From: Halogeometricum limi
GTDB lineage: Archaea > Halobacteriota > Halobacteria > Halobacteriales > Haloferacaceae
Assembly (NCBI RefSeq): GCF_900115785.1
Contig: NZ_FOYS01000008.1
Span: 1 to 64,000, forward strand
Reading direction: 5' to 3'
Length of the DNA: 64,000 nt
Part shown: positions 52,977-62,873 of the stretch, in pieces
Numbering within the stretch: position 1 is the stretch's first letter
How the letters are laid out: every line of letters begins with the position of its first letter
Position numbers and translations under genes: made by a program
The notes under the pieces: model-generated
Database searches by the model: none
What the model was told of the DNA's origin: nothing
The model's input: only the letters and a program-made list of their open reading frames with translations

Positions 52977-53399
52977 TCAGAAGCCGAGGTGCGAGGTGGA
53001 GTCGGGGCCGTCGTCCGCCTCGATTCCCCCGTCGTGCAGGTAGCTGTAGCGGTCGTCCGTGAGGAACACGCCGCCGTCTCGAACCGCGATTTCGACGCTC
53101 GGAAGCGACGTTCCGGCCGCCTCGCCGTTGTCGCACGCGCCCGAACAGGCGTCGAACATCGAGCCGTGTTTCGGGCAGATAATCTCGCCGTTCCGCATGG
53201 CGGCCCCGGACCCGCGGTCGAAGCGTTGGTTCTCGTGCGTGCAGTTGTTGACCCACGCCTCGACGCCGGGGTCGTCTTCGCACGGGACGAGGATGACCTC
53301 TCGTTCGTTGGTGAACCCGTCTTCGGCGGTGAACAGGTACGACCCCGTCTCGGGAACGTCGTCGACGTCCGCGATTCGCGTGCCTTCGATGCCCGTCAT
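52977..53399 (-). CDS. Rieske 2Fe-2S domain protein
   Basis: A 140-residue soluble Rieske protein. Cluster ligands are Cys53-x-His55 in NNCTHENQRF and Cys75-xx-His78 in ICPKHGSMFD, with extra Cys85 and Cys89. It resembles the ferredoxin components of dioxygenases and stand-alone haloarchaeal Rieske proteins. There is no signal peptide. Electron transfer in the cytosol is expected; the partner is not encoded next to it. Confidence 0.92.
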   Translation of the reverse strand: MTGIEGTRIADVDDVPETGSYLFTAEDGFTNEREVILVPCEDDPGVEAWVNNCTHENQRFDRGSGAAMRNGEIICPKHGSMFDACSGACDNGEAAGTSLPSVEIAVRDGGVFLTDDRYSYLHDGGIEADDGPDSTSHLGF

Positions 53400-53521
53400 C
53401 GACCGGGCGTACTCGCCGCGCCGTCAAGTAGGCGTCGTCGGTGCCCTCGGACGTGTCCCGGTGATACCGACGCAGTCGGCCCGTCCGAACGTTGATACCG
53501 ACACCGGAGCAACCGACAGGT

Positions 53522-53776
53522 ATGACGAACTCGCGACTCGAACGGAATCTTCGCCGGAACGGCTGGGCGACGGTTGGACTCGGTCTCTCCGTCGTCTTCG
53601 CCGTCGGCGCGTTCGCGTACTTCGCCCTCGCCGGAACCCCGCTTCGCGGGGCGGTTCTCGGCGTCCTCGTCCTCGGTGCGGGCGTGTGGGAGTACCGCCG
53701 GAAGCTACAGGACACCGTCGTCGCCGAACGGTACGAAGCGGAGGCCGAAGCGCAACGGCGCGAGAACCGCCGCTAG
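53522..53776 (+). CDS. Small two-helix membrane protein
   Basis: An 84-residue protein from ATG 53522 (MTNSRLERNLRRNGW). Two hydrophobic segments (about 15-38 and 42-58) are joined by a short loop, then a charged C-terminal helix (YRRKLQDTVVAERYEAEAEAQRRENRR). Positive residues flank the helices. Function unknown. It is followed 79 bases later by the TldE-like gene. Confidence 0.65.
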   Translation: MTNSRLERNLRRNGWATVGLGLSVVFAVGAFAYFALAGTPLRGAVLGVLVLGAGVWEYRRKLQDTVVAERYEAEAEAQRRENRR

Positions 53777-53855
53777 CGGAGTAGTTGTCCCTCTGCTGAT
53801 ACGACACGCGTCGCCGTCCGGACGTTTCATACCACGGTAGTCGGTATCTCCGCCC

Positions 53856-55313
53856 ATGACCGAGAGCGAAGAGCCGATAGAGGCGATGGAGTGGTTGCTC
53901 GACCGCTTCGAGGACGACGAGACGGTGGCGTACGCCGAGGTGGGCGCCGTCGCCCAGACGAAGACGGACCTCGTCGTGACGCACGAGGGACCGCGCGACG
54001 AACTGGAGTTCGACGAGACGGGCGTCTGGTTCCGCGTGTTCGCCGACGGCGCGGCCGACTACCGGTACACGACGAGTCTCGGCGAAGAGGCGCTGGAAGA
54101 CGAGGCCGACAGGGCGGTCCGCGGCGGCGAGTTTCTCGCGCAAGACGAACCCGCCCGCTTCGACCAGTTCACCCTCCATCAGGCGGTCCACGAGGGGTGG
54201 GCGGCGGACCGAATCGACGCCGTCTCGCTGGAGACGAAACGGGACCTCCTCGACGAGAGCCTCGCCATCGCCGACGGCGTCGGCCTCGACCGGGCGTGGG
54301 TGAACTACGCCGACGCGCACATCGACTCCGTGCTGGGGACGACCACCGGAAGCACCGTGAAGACGACGTTGGACAGAGCGAGTCTCACGGCCGTCCTCTC
54401 GCTCACCGACGGCCCGGACGTACGCCGGCACGCGGGGTCGACCACCGGCGCGGCGTTCCTCGACGAGATACCCGACGTGTTTGCGTCGGCGACCGAGGAC
54501 GCCCACGCCTTGACCGACGCGGAACCGGCGGACGCGCCGACCGGCGAGGTGACCGTCGCGTTGAGTCCGCGCGCCGCCGGACAGTTGTTCGCGTTCGCCG
54601 CGCGCTATCTCGAAACCGACACCGGCTACATGGGACTGAGTCCCTACGACGTCGGCGACGAACTCGCCGCGGACTCTATCTCGATAGCGGACACGGTTCA
54701 GGCGGGGTCGTGGGCCGCGGCGGGCTACGACGCGGAACTCCGTCCGACGACGCCCGTCCAGTTGGTCGACGACGGCGTCGTCACGCGACGCCTGCACAAC
54801 ACCGCGAGTGCGGCCGAAGAGGGCGCGTTCCCCGCCGGCAACGCGGTCCACAGCCTCGGATTCGACCAACCGCCGCGCATCCACGCGCGTCATCTGGACG
54901 TCGCCCCCGGCGACGCGATGCCCGCGACGCTGACCGCCGACGCCGACGTCCTCGTCGAACGCTTCGACGAACCGTGGCTTCGCGACGAGTTCGAACGCGT
55001 CCAGCGGTCCGGCGTCATGCCCGCGAGCATCCTCTACGCCCGCGACATCGACCGAAAGACCGTCGACAGACCCGACTGCGGCTGCGCGTCGTTCCCCGTC
55101 GTCGAAGGCTACCGACTCCGCGACGGCGAACGCGTCGGCCGCGTCGACGGCGTCTCGCTGACGTACGACCCGACGACGCTCCGGGACGTCACCGCCGTCG
55201 GCGCGGTTCGGGAGACGCTGACCGGCGTCGACGAGAAACACAAATCGCGCGTTCCGTACGCCGTGACCGCGCCGGGCGTCCGTCTGGACGCGACCCTCAG
55301 CGCGCAGGAATAA
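53856..55313 (+). CDS. TldD/PmbA-family protein, TldE-like
   Basis: A 485-residue protein with the TldD/PmbA layout: N-terminal domain including VSLETKRDLLDESLAIADG, then VALSPRAAGQLFAFAARYLETDTGYMGLSPYDVGDELAADSISIAD and a late YARDIDRKTVDRPDCGCASFPVVEGYRLRDGERV. The zinc HExxxH of TldD is absent, as in TldE/PmbA, whose partner TldD supplies it. No TldD gene is in the window. The pair processes peptides, including modified ones, in bacteria. Confidence 0.82.
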   Translation: MTESEEPIEAMEWLLDRFEDDETVAYAEVGAVAQTKTDLVVTHEGPRDELEFDETGVWFRVFADGAADYRYTTSLGEEALEDEADRAVRGGEFLAQDEPARFDQFTLHQAVHEGWAADRIDAVSLETKRDLLDESLAIADGVGLDRAWVNYADAHIDSVLGTTTGSTVKTTLDRASLTAVLSLTDGPDVRRHAGSTTGAAFLDEIPDVFASATEDAHALTDAEPADAPTGEVTVALSPRAAGQLFAFAARYLETDTGYMGLSPYDVGDELAADSISIADTVQAGSWAAAGYDAELRPTTPVQLVDDGVVTRRLHNTASAAEEGAFPAGNAVHSLGFDQPPRIHARHLDVAPGDAMPATLTADADVLVERFDEPWLRDEFERVQRSGVMPASILYARDIDRKTVDRPDCGCASFPVVEGYRLRDGERVGRVDGVSLTYDPTTLRDVTAVGAVRETLTGVDEKHKSRVPYAVTAPGVRLDATLSAQE

Positions 55314-55337
55314 AAGAGAAGCGAGCGAAGAACGAAC

Positions 55338-56447
55338 TCAGTCGTCCGCGGGCGTCGACTCCGGCCCGTCACCGGACGCCGACACCGACTGTCCCTGGCG
55401 GAACGCTTCCGCGGGGTCGGTGCCGTCGACGCTCTCGTAGAGGTGACAGGCGACGGCCTGTTCGCCCTCGACGTGCGCCTTCTCCTCTAACGGCGGGACG
55501 ACTTGGTCGCAGACGTCGCCGATGTAGTCGGGACACCGCGACTTGAACCGACAGCCAGAGGGGATGTCGATGACGTCGCCCACCTCGCCGGCGAGTTCGA
55601 CGCGTTCGCGGCCGACGTTCGGTTCAGGCACCGGAACGGCGTTGATGAGCGCCTGCGTGTAGGGGTGCTGTGGGTTCTCGATTATCTGGTCGGTCGGCCC
55701 CTTCTCGACGATTTTGCCCATGTACATGATGGCGAGTCGGTCGCACATGTGTCTGAGCAGCGAGAGGTCGTGGCTGATGTAGACGACGGAGAGACCGAAC
55801 TCGTCGGTCATCCGTTCGAGAAGCGACAGGACGCCGGCCCGGAGACTCACGTCGAGCATCGACACCGGTTCGTCGGCGACGATGAAGTCCGGGTCGAGGA
55901 CGAGTGCGCGCGCGATGGCGACACGCTGTCGCTGACCGCCCGACAGTTCGTGCGGGTACTGGTCGAAGTACTGCTCGGCCGGGAGCAGTTCGGCGAACTC
56001 CAGGGCGCGTTGCACCCGCGCCGTCTCGTTGGTGATGTTGTGGATGCGGAGCGGTTCGGCGACGGTGTCGTAGACGGTCATCCGCGGGTTCAGGCTCTCG
56101 AAGGGGTCCTGAAAGATCATCTGCGCGTTCTGCCGGAACTCCTTGAGTTCGGCGTCCGTCGCGTCGTTGAGACTCTGTCCGTTGTAGTGGATGTCCCCGC
56201 CCGTCGGTTCGTGGAGTTTGACGAGCGACATCCCCGTCGTCGTCTTCCCGCACCCGGACTCGCCGGCGAGTCCGAGCGTCTCGCCCCGGCGCAGGTCGAA
56301 ACTCACGCCGTCGACGGCGTGGACGTAGTCGGGGTCGTCGCCCGACACCGACTGGAGGATGCTGGCTATCCACCCGGCGTCGACTTTGAAGTGCTTCTCC
56401 AGGTTCCGCACCTGGAGAAGTGCATCGTCGTGTGTTGTGTGGCTCAT
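55338..56447 (-). CDS. Peptide ABC transporter ATPase, OppF type (system 2)
   Basis: A 369-residue ATPase. Walker [10 protein letters not shown] follows [16 protein letters not shown]; signature [14 protein letters not shown] and Walker [13 protein letters not shown] are present, then the oligopeptide C-terminal domain with [16 protein letters not shown] and Cys-rich motif. It is the last gene of a five-gene operon and follows OppD after 2 bases. Confidence 0.93.
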   Translation of the reverse strand: MSHTTHDDALLQVRNLEKHFKVDAGWIASILQSVSGDDPDYVHAVDGVSFDLRRGETLGLAGESGCGKTTTGMSLVKLHEPTGGDIHYNGQSLNDATDAELKEFRQNAQMIFQDPFESLNPRMTVYDTVAEPLRIHNITNETARVQRALEFAELLPAEQYFDQYPHELSGGQRQRVAIARALVLDPDFIVADEPVSMLDVSLRAGVLSLLERMTDEFGLSVVYISHDLSLLRHMCDRLAIMYMGKIVEKGPTDQIIENPQHPYTQALINAVPVPEPNVGRERVELAGEVGDVIDIPSGCRFKSRCPDYIGDVCDQVVPPLEEKAHVEGEQAVACHLYESVDGTDPAEAFRQGQSVSASGDGPESTPADD

Positions 56448-56449
56448 GG

Positions 56450-57496
56450 TCAGTCACCCCCGGCCTGTTGGGCCTTCTGTGCCGCCTCGGTTTCGCTCCA
56501 CGTCTCCGCACTGTCTGCGTACGGCCGGAGTTCCGTGTCGATGTCCTCGGCGTAGTGGCAGTAGGTCCGCAGTTCGTTCATCTGGTGTGCCTCCGGTTCC
56601 TCCTCGCGGCACCGGTCGGTCGCCATCGGACACCGCTCGGCGAACCGACATCCCGTCGGCGGGTCGATGAGTTCCGGCGGGTAGCCCTCGATGGAGAGCA
56701 GGTCCTGGTCGGGTTGGCGGATGTTCGGGAACGCGCGCTTCAGGCCGATGGTGTAGGGGTGGTACGGTTTGTTGAATATCTCCTCGACCGGCCCCTCCTC
56801 TGCGACCTTTCCGGCGTACATCACGAGGACGCGGTCGCACGTCTCGGCGACGACGCTCACGTCGTGGGTGATGACCAGCATCGACGAGCGAATCTCGTCT
56901 TGAATCTGGCTGATGCGCTTGAGAATCTGGTCCTGCATGATGACGTCGAGCGCCGTCGTCGGTTCGTCCGCGAGGATGAGCGACGGTTCGAGCGCCAACG
57001 ACATGGCGATCATCGCGCGCTGACGCATCCCGCCGGAGAACTGGTGCGGGTAGTCGTCTGCGCGGTCGGGGTCCAACCCGACGAGTTCGAACATCTCGGT
57101 GACGATTTCGGTCGACTCCACCCGCCCCGTACCGGGTCGGTGGGTCTCTATCGCTTCGACGATCTGTTCGCGGATGGTGTACACCGGGTCCAGCGAGTTC
57201 ATCGCCGACTGAGCGATCATCGATATCTCCTCCCACTTCAGGCGGCGTCGCTGGCGGTCGGTCATCTGCGTGAGGTCGTCACCCTGGAACCGAATCTCGC
57301 CGTTGTTGACGTAGCCGGCGTCGGGGAGGATGCCGATGATGGACTTCGCGAGGGTCGTCTTTCCGCATCCGGACTCGCCGACGATGCCGAGGTTCTCCCC
57401 CTCTTCGAGGGTGAACGAGACACCGTCGACGGCCTGGGCGGGTCCCTCCTCCGTCTCGTAGTACACTTCGAGGTCTTCGACTTCGAGTAGACTCAT
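56450..57496 (-). CDS. Peptide ABC transporter ATPase, OppD type (system 2)
   Basis: A 348-residue ATPase beginning [53 protein letters not shown] (Walker A included), with [16 protein letters not shown] and [15 protein letters not shown]. The C-terminal domain has GCRFAERCPMATDRC. The ATG overlaps the end of the OppC gene by 4 bases, showing coupling. Confidence 0.93.
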   Translation of the reverse strand: MSLLEVEDLEVYYETEEGPAQAVDGVSFTLEEGENLGIVGESGCGKTTLAKSIIGILPDAGYVNNGEIRFQGDDLTQMTDRQRRRLKWEEISMIAQSAMNSLDPVYTIREQIVEAIETHRPGTGRVESTEIVTEMFELVGLDPDRADDYPHQFSGGMRQRAMIAMSLALEPSLILADEPTTALDVIMQDQILKRISQIQDEIRSSMLVITHDVSVVAETCDRVLVMYAGKVAEEGPVEEIFNKPYHPYTIGLKRAFPNIRQPDQDLLSIEGYPPELIDPPTGCRFAERCPMATDRCREEEPEAHQMNELRTYCHYAEDIDTELRPYADSAETWSETEAAQKAQQAGGD

Positions 57497-58473
57497 TGTA
57501 GCTTGGGGTTCGTGATTTCTTCGTAGCCGCGGCCGATGAGGAAGCCGCTAATGACGAGCAGTCCGATGCAGATTCCCGGCGGGACGAACCACCACCACGC
57601 TCCGAAGGAGAGCGCGGAGTAGGCCCGGGAGGCTTGCAGCATCGTTCCCCACGACACCGTGTTCGGGTCGCCGAGGCCGATGAACGAGACGCCCGCCTCG
57701 GTGAGGATGGCCCACGCGATGGCGAACGACCCGTAGAGGAACGACATCGGCAGCACGTTCGGTGCCAGGTGCCGACTGATGATGTGCCAGTCGCTCGCGC
57801 CCGCGACCTGTGCGGCCTTGACGAACGGTCGTTCGCGCAACGAGAGCGCCTGCGACCGGATGACGCGCGCCGTCGCCCGCCACTGCAGGATGATGACGGC
57901 GAGGATGATGTTCCACAGGCTCGGTCCGAGCAACGCGACGAGGATGATGACCGTCGGGAGCAGCGGCATCCCGTACAGGAAGTCCACGAGGCGCATCAGC
58001 GCGTCGTCGACGGTGCCGCCGTAGTAGCCCGCGACGAGGCCGACCATCGTGCCGATACCGGCGGTGAACACCGCGGCGATGATACCCACGAGCAGGGCCG
58101 CGCGCGTCCCGAAGATGAGTTGGCTGAAGATGTCGAACCCTTCGGCCGTCGTCCCGAGGAGGTAGCCGCTGTCGCCGCCGACAATCGACGGTTCGGCCCA
58201 CTTCTCGATGAGTATCTGGTCTTCGGTCTGGTACTGGCGTTCCAACGGCGGGTTCGGCGCGAGGAACGGCGCGAAGATGGCGACGAGGACGAAGAACGCC
58301 ACCATCAGCATCGACAGACGGACGGACAACTCGTCGGTCAGGAGACTCCAGTGCTCTTTGAGCGTCTCCCGCCAGAGTCGGGCCGTGCGTGCCCACTTGT
58401 TTATCTCGTCGGAGGAACTGACCTCCTCGACGTCCGCGAACACCGACGACCGGGTAGATTCTTCTTGTGCCAT
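57493..58473 (-). CDS. Peptide ABC transporter permease, OppC type (system 2)
   Basis: A 326-residue permease with an N-terminal cytosolic extension of about 50 residues, one membrane segment, an extracellular loop, and the BPD core. The coupling loop is ALSLRERPFVKAAQVAGASDWHIISRHLAPN, and EAGVSFIGLGDPNTVSWGTMLQ is typical of OppC. It follows OppB after 4 bases. Confidence 0.92.
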   Translation of the reverse strand: MAQEESTRSSVFADVEEVSSSDEINKWARTARLWRETLKEHWSLLTDELSVRLSMLMVAFFVLVAIFAPFLAPNPPLERQYQTEDQILIEKWAEPSIVGGDSGYLLGTTAEGFDIFSQLIFGTRAALLVGIIAAVFTAGIGTMVGLVAGYYGGTVDDALMRLVDFLYGMPLLPTVIILVALLGPSLWNIILAVIILQWRATARVIRSQALSLRERPFVKAAQVAGASDWHIISRHLAPNVLPMSFLYGSFAIAWAILTEAGVSFIGLGDPNTVSWGTMLQASRAYSALSFGAWWWFVPPGICIGLLVISGFLIGRGYEEITNPKLQ

Positions 58474-58477
58474 TGGT

Positions 58478-59455
58478 CTAGTCGTACGTCACCCGTGGGT
58501 CGAGGTACCCGTATGCCAGGTCGGCGACGAAGTTCAGGAGGATGATGGTCGCGGCGAGGACCATGAAGGTCCCCTGTGCGACGGGGAAGTCCCGGCGGAG
58601 GACCGCCCGCACCATCTCCCGACCGATTCCGGGCCACGCGAACACCGTCTCGATGAGGACGCTTCCCCCGACGGCGTAGCCGAGCGCGATTGCCGCCGCC
58701 GTGACGATGGGCAAGAGCGCGTTCCGCGCGGCGTGTTTGAACATGATCGTTCGCTCCGAGAGCCCCTTCGCGCGGCAGACGTCGATGAAGTCCTCCGAGA
58801 GCACTTCGAGCATGCTGGAGCGCATGATGAGCAACGGATAGCCCATGAAGTAGTACGCCAGCACCAACGCGGGCGCGGCGAGGTGGGTGACGAAGTCGAT
58901 GGAGGTTATCATGCCGATGAAACTCGTGTGCTCGACGCCGGGGCTGGTCATGCCCGCCATCGGGATGACGTTGAACGTGGCGCCGAACACCCAGAGCACC
59001 ATCAGGCCGACCCAGAAACTGGGGACACTGCGGGCGAGCAACGCCGTGATGACGGTGCTGCGCTCGAATCGCGACCCGCGGTACCACCCCGAGAGGACGC
59101 CGAGGGTGATGCCGAAGAAGTACGCGATGACGAACGCCGTCAGCATCAGCACGAGCGTGTTCGGGAGGTAGGTCATGATGACCTCTTGGACCGGGGCGTT
59201 AGAGTGGAACGACTGTCCGAAGTCGAGCGTCAGCACGTTCTCTAAGAACTTCACGTACTGGACGTGCATCGGTTCGTCGAGCCCGTAGCTTTCGATGATT
59301 CGCTGTCTCGCCTCCGGCGTCATCTGCGGCGAGATGACGAACGACGTCGGGTTGCCGGGCATCAGCCTGAACAGGAAGAACAGCACCGTCCCGACGGCCC
59401 AGAACGTCGCGACGAGTTGCAGCGAACGTCTGATTACAAAACTGGCTTTTCCCAT
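58478..59455 (-). CDS. Peptide ABC transporter permease, OppB type (system 2)
   Basis: A 325-residue permease starting MGKASFVIRRSLQLVATFWAVGTVLFFLFRLMPGNPTSFV. Family features are ESYGLDEPMHVQYVKFLENVL near residues 75-95, the coupling loop SMLEVLSEDFIDVCRAKGLSERTIMFKHAARNAL and the end LNFVADLAYGYLDPRV. It follows the binding-protein gene after a 58-base gap. Confidence 0.92.
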   Translation of the reverse strand: MGKASFVIRRSLQLVATFWAVGTVLFFLFRLMPGNPTSFVISPQMTPEARQRIIESYGLDEPMHVQYVKFLENVLTLDFGQSFHSNAPVQEVIMTYLPNTLVLMLTAFVIAYFFGITLGVLSGWYRGSRFERSTVITALLARSVPSFWVGLMVLWVFGATFNVIPMAGMTSPGVEHTSFIGMITSIDFVTHLAAPALVLAYYFMGYPLLIMRSSMLEVLSEDFIDVCRAKGLSERTIMFKHAARNALLPIVTAAAIALGYAVGGSVLIETVFAWPGIGREMVRAVLRRDFPVAQGTFMVLAATIILLNFVADLAYGYLDPRVTYD

Positions 59456-59513
59456 GATGTTGTGGTGGTGTCGTTGTTACGATGAAAGCCCCCTCTCGGG
59501 GGTCGGTCGTGGC

Positions 59514-61241
59514 TCAGTTACCGCTCGGCGCTTGCAGCACGTCGTTGTCGTTCCACGAGTAGCCCGCCTCTTCGAGGCGACTCCGCGCTTTCTCCTTGCT
59601 CTCCTCGTATCGGGTGACGTCTTCCGTGTGGAGGGGGCCGAACGCCGGCGAGACGATGTTGAACCCTTTCTGCGGGAATCCGAACAGAATCTGTTCGACG
59701 ATGGGCGTCCGCGGGATGCTGTTGACCGCCGCCTTCCGGAGGACCGGGTCGTCCAGTCCGTCCTGTCGCTGGTTCGGCGTGAAGTGCCAGAACGAGGTGG
59801 CCGGTTGGAACACCGTGCCGATGGCCTCGTGGTCCTGGTTCTCGTTGAGCGACCGGTCGATGCGGCCGAACGGTTCGTAGTTGAGTTCGCCGTTCTTCAG
59901 CAGTTCCCACACCGTCGACGCCTCCGGGATGATGCGCCAGAAGCGCTGTTCGAAGGAGACGGGTGCGAAGTGGTCTTCGAACTTCTTCAGGCCGAACTCG
60001 CTGCCTTTGTTCCAGTAGTCGAACATTAGCGGACCGCTGCCGACCGGTTCCTGGATGTTCGCCTGACTCGGGTTCGAGCGACTCTCCCACTTGTGCTGTG
60101 GGATGATGGGCACCTGCGTCGCGACCATCGTGTTGAACGGCCCCAGCGCCTGCGACATGTTGATGCGGACGGTGCTGTCGTCGACGACTTCCGCGCCCTC
60201 GATGTAGTTCGCCTGCACGGAGAACAGAGGCACCTCGTTCTCGGCGATGTAGTTGTACGTGAACGCCACGTCCTCCGCGGTCAGGTCCTCGCCGTCGTGC
60301 CACGAGTGGTCCGTCCGGATGGTGTACTCCATCGTCGTCTCGTCCACGCGGTTCCAGTCGGTGGCGAGACTCACGTCGGGGTTGAGTTGCCCCTCGTTGT
60401 CGAGACGCAGGAGCGTGTCGTACATCACCGTGAACTGGTAGGTGTGCTTGTTCTCGTCGTTGTGCCCGAGGACGTTCATCGTCGAGAGCGTCTCCGGCCA
60501 GTAGCCCTTCAGGGTGTCCTCGCCGTTCTTCATCTCGAGGTTCACCATCGTCCAGTAGGAGTTGAACCCGAGCGAGAGTTCGCCCTGCCAGTTGCCCGTC
60601 TGGTTCTTGTTGTAGATGGCCGCCGCGGGCATGTGCGTGATGGGCATCTGCGGCACGTCCTCCATCAGAATCTTCTGCGTCTCGTGGACCATGTCCACCC
60701 GCGCTTGCTCGTCGGGTTCGGACATGTAGCCGTCGAGGAGTTCGTCCACGTCGGGGTTCTCGTAGCCCGAGAAGTTCCCGTCACCCTGTCCGGTGTTCGA
60801 CGAGTGCATCGTCGAACTCAGCTCTAACACCGGGTCGATGGTGAAGAACGTGTGCCACGTCGAGAAACTGTAGTCGTACTCGACGGAGACGCGGTTGAAC
60901 AGCGTCCCCCACTCCAGCGTGTCCACCTCGACGTCCATGCCGATGTCGTTGAACTGCCGCGCGATGAGGTTTATCGCGTCGTGTCGCGGCGGGTTGTAGC
61001 TCTGCGAGTTGTTGACGTAGGTGTACGTCGGAAGACTCGAACCGGAACTGCTCCCTTCGCTCTCCGTCGTGTCGCCACCCGACGTCTCGGTGCTGTCGCC
61101 ACCAGCGCTGTCGCCCTCAGTACCGTCGCCACTCTGGTCCCCACCCGAGCAGCCAGCAAGGGCGGTCATACCTGCGAGTCCACCAGCCGTCGTCGCTTTC
61201 AGGAAGCTCCGACGCCGCACTCGATTGCTTTCTTCAGCCAT
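59514..61241 (-). CDS. Peptide ABC transporter substrate-binding lipoprotein (system 2)
   Basis: A 575-residue family 5 binding protein. From ATG 61241 (MAEESNRVRRRSFLKATTAGG) it has a Tat motif RRRSFLK (9-15) and lipobox ALAGC with Cys31, then a Gly/Ser/Thr/Glu linker (32-75). The body includes MEYTIRTDHSWHDGEDLTAEDVAFTYNYI, a typical family block. It is the first gene of the operon; the 195-base AT-rich region before it is shared with the divergent peptidase gene. Confidence 0.92.
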   Translation of the reverse strand: MAEESNRVRRRSFLKATTAGGLAGMTALAGCSGGDQSGDGTEGDSAGGDSTETSGGDTTESEGSSSGSSLPTYTYVNNSQSYNPPRHDAINLIARQFNDIGMDVEVDTLEWGTLFNRVSVEYDYSFSTWHTFFTIDPVLELSSTMHSSNTGQGDGNFSGYENPDVDELLDGYMSEPDEQARVDMVHETQKILMEDVPQMPITHMPAAAIYNKNQTGNWQGELSLGFNSYWTMVNLEMKNGEDTLKGYWPETLSTMNVLGHNDENKHTYQFTVMYDTLLRLDNEGQLNPDVSLATDWNRVDETTMEYTIRTDHSWHDGEDLTAEDVAFTYNYIAENEVPLFSVQANYIEGAEVVDDSTVRINMSQALGPFNTMVATQVPIIPQHKWESRSNPSQANIQEPVGSGPLMFDYWNKGSEFGLKKFEDHFAPVSFEQRFWRIIPEASTVWELLKNGELNYEPFGRIDRSLNENQDHEAIGTVFQPATSFWHFTPNQRQDGLDDPVLRKAAVNSIPRTPIVEQILFGFPQKGFNIVSPAFGPLHTEDVTRYEESKEKARSRLEEAGYSWNDNDVLQAPSGN

Positions 61242-61436
61242 GTCATTCGTTATCATCAACCGGAATATAAAACTCTTTGCAACTCGGACGGCGGATAATC
61301 AACATACTGCGGCGAGTTTTTGTCGGAGAGAAAATACTTCAGAACAATCGGACAGAACGAGAGCGGTGTCACCTCCTCGGCGAGAGTCACCTACGAACCG
61401 CAACACTATTGAGAAGCGGTACCACAGGCCACATAG

Positions 61437-62816
61437 ATGACTAGGTTATCCGACGAAGTCGTCGGCGGCGCGTACCGAAGCACGGTCGGTTGGGACCTCC
61501 TGGCGGACCTCGAAGACCTGAACGACCGGATGCCCGGCCACGAGGGCGAACGGACCGGCGCCGACCTCGTCGCGCAGGCGTTCGAGGACGTCGGCCTCGA
61601 CGACGTGTCGCTCGACCCGTTCCCCATCCCCGCGTGGTGGCGCGGCGACGCCTCACTCACCGTCGCGCACGGCGACCGAGAGACGACGTTCGCTCGGTCG
61701 CACGAACTGGTCGAACTGCCGGGAACGCCCGCCGGCGACGTGACGGGCGAACTCGTGGACATGGGCTACGGACTCCCCGAAGACTTCGAGGACGTCGACC
61801 TGACCGGCGACATCGTGATGGCCTCCAGCGTTACCCCGGACGACTACGGCCGGTGGGTCCACCGCTCCGAGAAGTACCACTACGCCGCCGAGTCGGGGGC
61901 CGCGGCGTTCGTCTTCTACAACCACCTCGAAGGCGCCCTCCCGCCGACCGGAAACATCGGGAGCGTGAACGGCCCCGGTCCGATACCCGCCATCGGCGCG
62001 AGCAAAGAGGTCGGTGCCCGACTCCAGCGCTACTGCGCCGACGGAACGGTCGAAGCGGACCTCTCCGTCGACGCCGACGTCTCGCGCGGCACCTCGCACA
62101 ACATCGAAGCCACCGTCGGCCCCGACACCGACGAGGAAGTGCTGTTCACCGCGCACGTCGACGGCCACGACGTCGGGACGGCCGCGAACGACAACGGGTT
62201 CGGCACCGCCATGGTCGTCGAAGTCGGGTCGATGCTCGCGCAGGTGGCCGACGAGTTGGAGACGAAGGTCAGACTCGTCGTCTTCGGCGCCGAGGAGACG
62301 GGGTTGTACGGGTCGTACTACTGGAGTCACACGCACGACCTCTCGAAGGTCAAGTGCATCGTGAACGTGGACGGCGCGGGCTACTCCCGGAACCTGGAGA
62401 TTCACGACCACGGCTTCTCGGACATCTCGGCGGCGTTCGAGGCCGTCAGCGACGAGTACGAGATTCCGGTCCACACGGAGAGTCAGGTCCGTCCGAACAG
62501 CGACCACTGGCCGTTCGTCCAACGGGGCGTCGCCGGCGCGCAGGGTCGGTCCTCCTCGGACGGGAGCGGTCGCGGGTGGGGACACACCCACGGCGACACC
62601 CTCGACAAACTCGACGTGCGCGACCTGCGGGACATGTCGATACTCTGTGCGGCGGGCGTCGCCCGTCTCGCCCGCGACGACGTCGAGGTGAGCCACGTCG
62701 ACGACGCGGAGATACGACAGGCGTGTCTCGACGACAACTTCGACGTGGGGATGAAAGCGACCGACTCGTGGCCGTGGGGCGGCGAGAAGGACTGGCCCTG
62801 GAAAGACCAACTGTAG
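61437..62816 (+). CDS. M28-family zinc aminopeptidase with PA domain
   Basis: A 459-residue peptidase. Residues about 125-205 resemble a protease-associated domain (GDIVMASSVTPDDYG...GAAAFVFYNH). The M28 catalytic part has zinc ligands His240 (FTAHVDGHD), Asp252 (NDNGFG), Glu286-Glu287 (FGAEETG) and Asp312 (VNVDGAG), with a late GWGHTHGDTLDKL His. No signal peptide is present, so it is probably cytosolic and trims imported peptides. It is divergent from the second peptide importer. Confidence 0.9.
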   Translation: MTRLSDEVVGGAYRSTVGWDLLADLEDLNDRMPGHEGERTGADLVAQAFEDVGLDDVSLDPFPIPAWWRGDASLTVAHGDRETTFARSHELVELPGTPAGDVTGELVDMGYGLPEDFEDVDLTGDIVMASSVTPDDYGRWVHRSEKYHYAAESGAAAFVFYNHLEGALPPTGNIGSVNGPGPIPAIGASKEVGARLQRYCADGTVEADLSVDADVSRGTSHNIEATVGPDTDEEVLFTAHVDGHDVGTAANDNGFGTAMVVEVGSMLAQVADELETKVRLVVFGAEETGLYGSYYWSHTHDLSKVKCIVNVDGAGYSRNLEIHDHGFSDISAAFEAVSDEYEIPVHTESQVRPNSDHWPFVQRGVAGAQGRSSSDGSGRGWGHTHGDTLDKLDVRDLRDMSILCAAGVARLARDDVEVSHVDDAEIRQACLDDNFDVGMKATDSWPWGGEKDWPWKDQL

Positions 62817-62873
62817 ACGGCCTGTCGAGACCGATTCGGACAGATTTACTTATCGTCGTCAGCGAGTACGGAC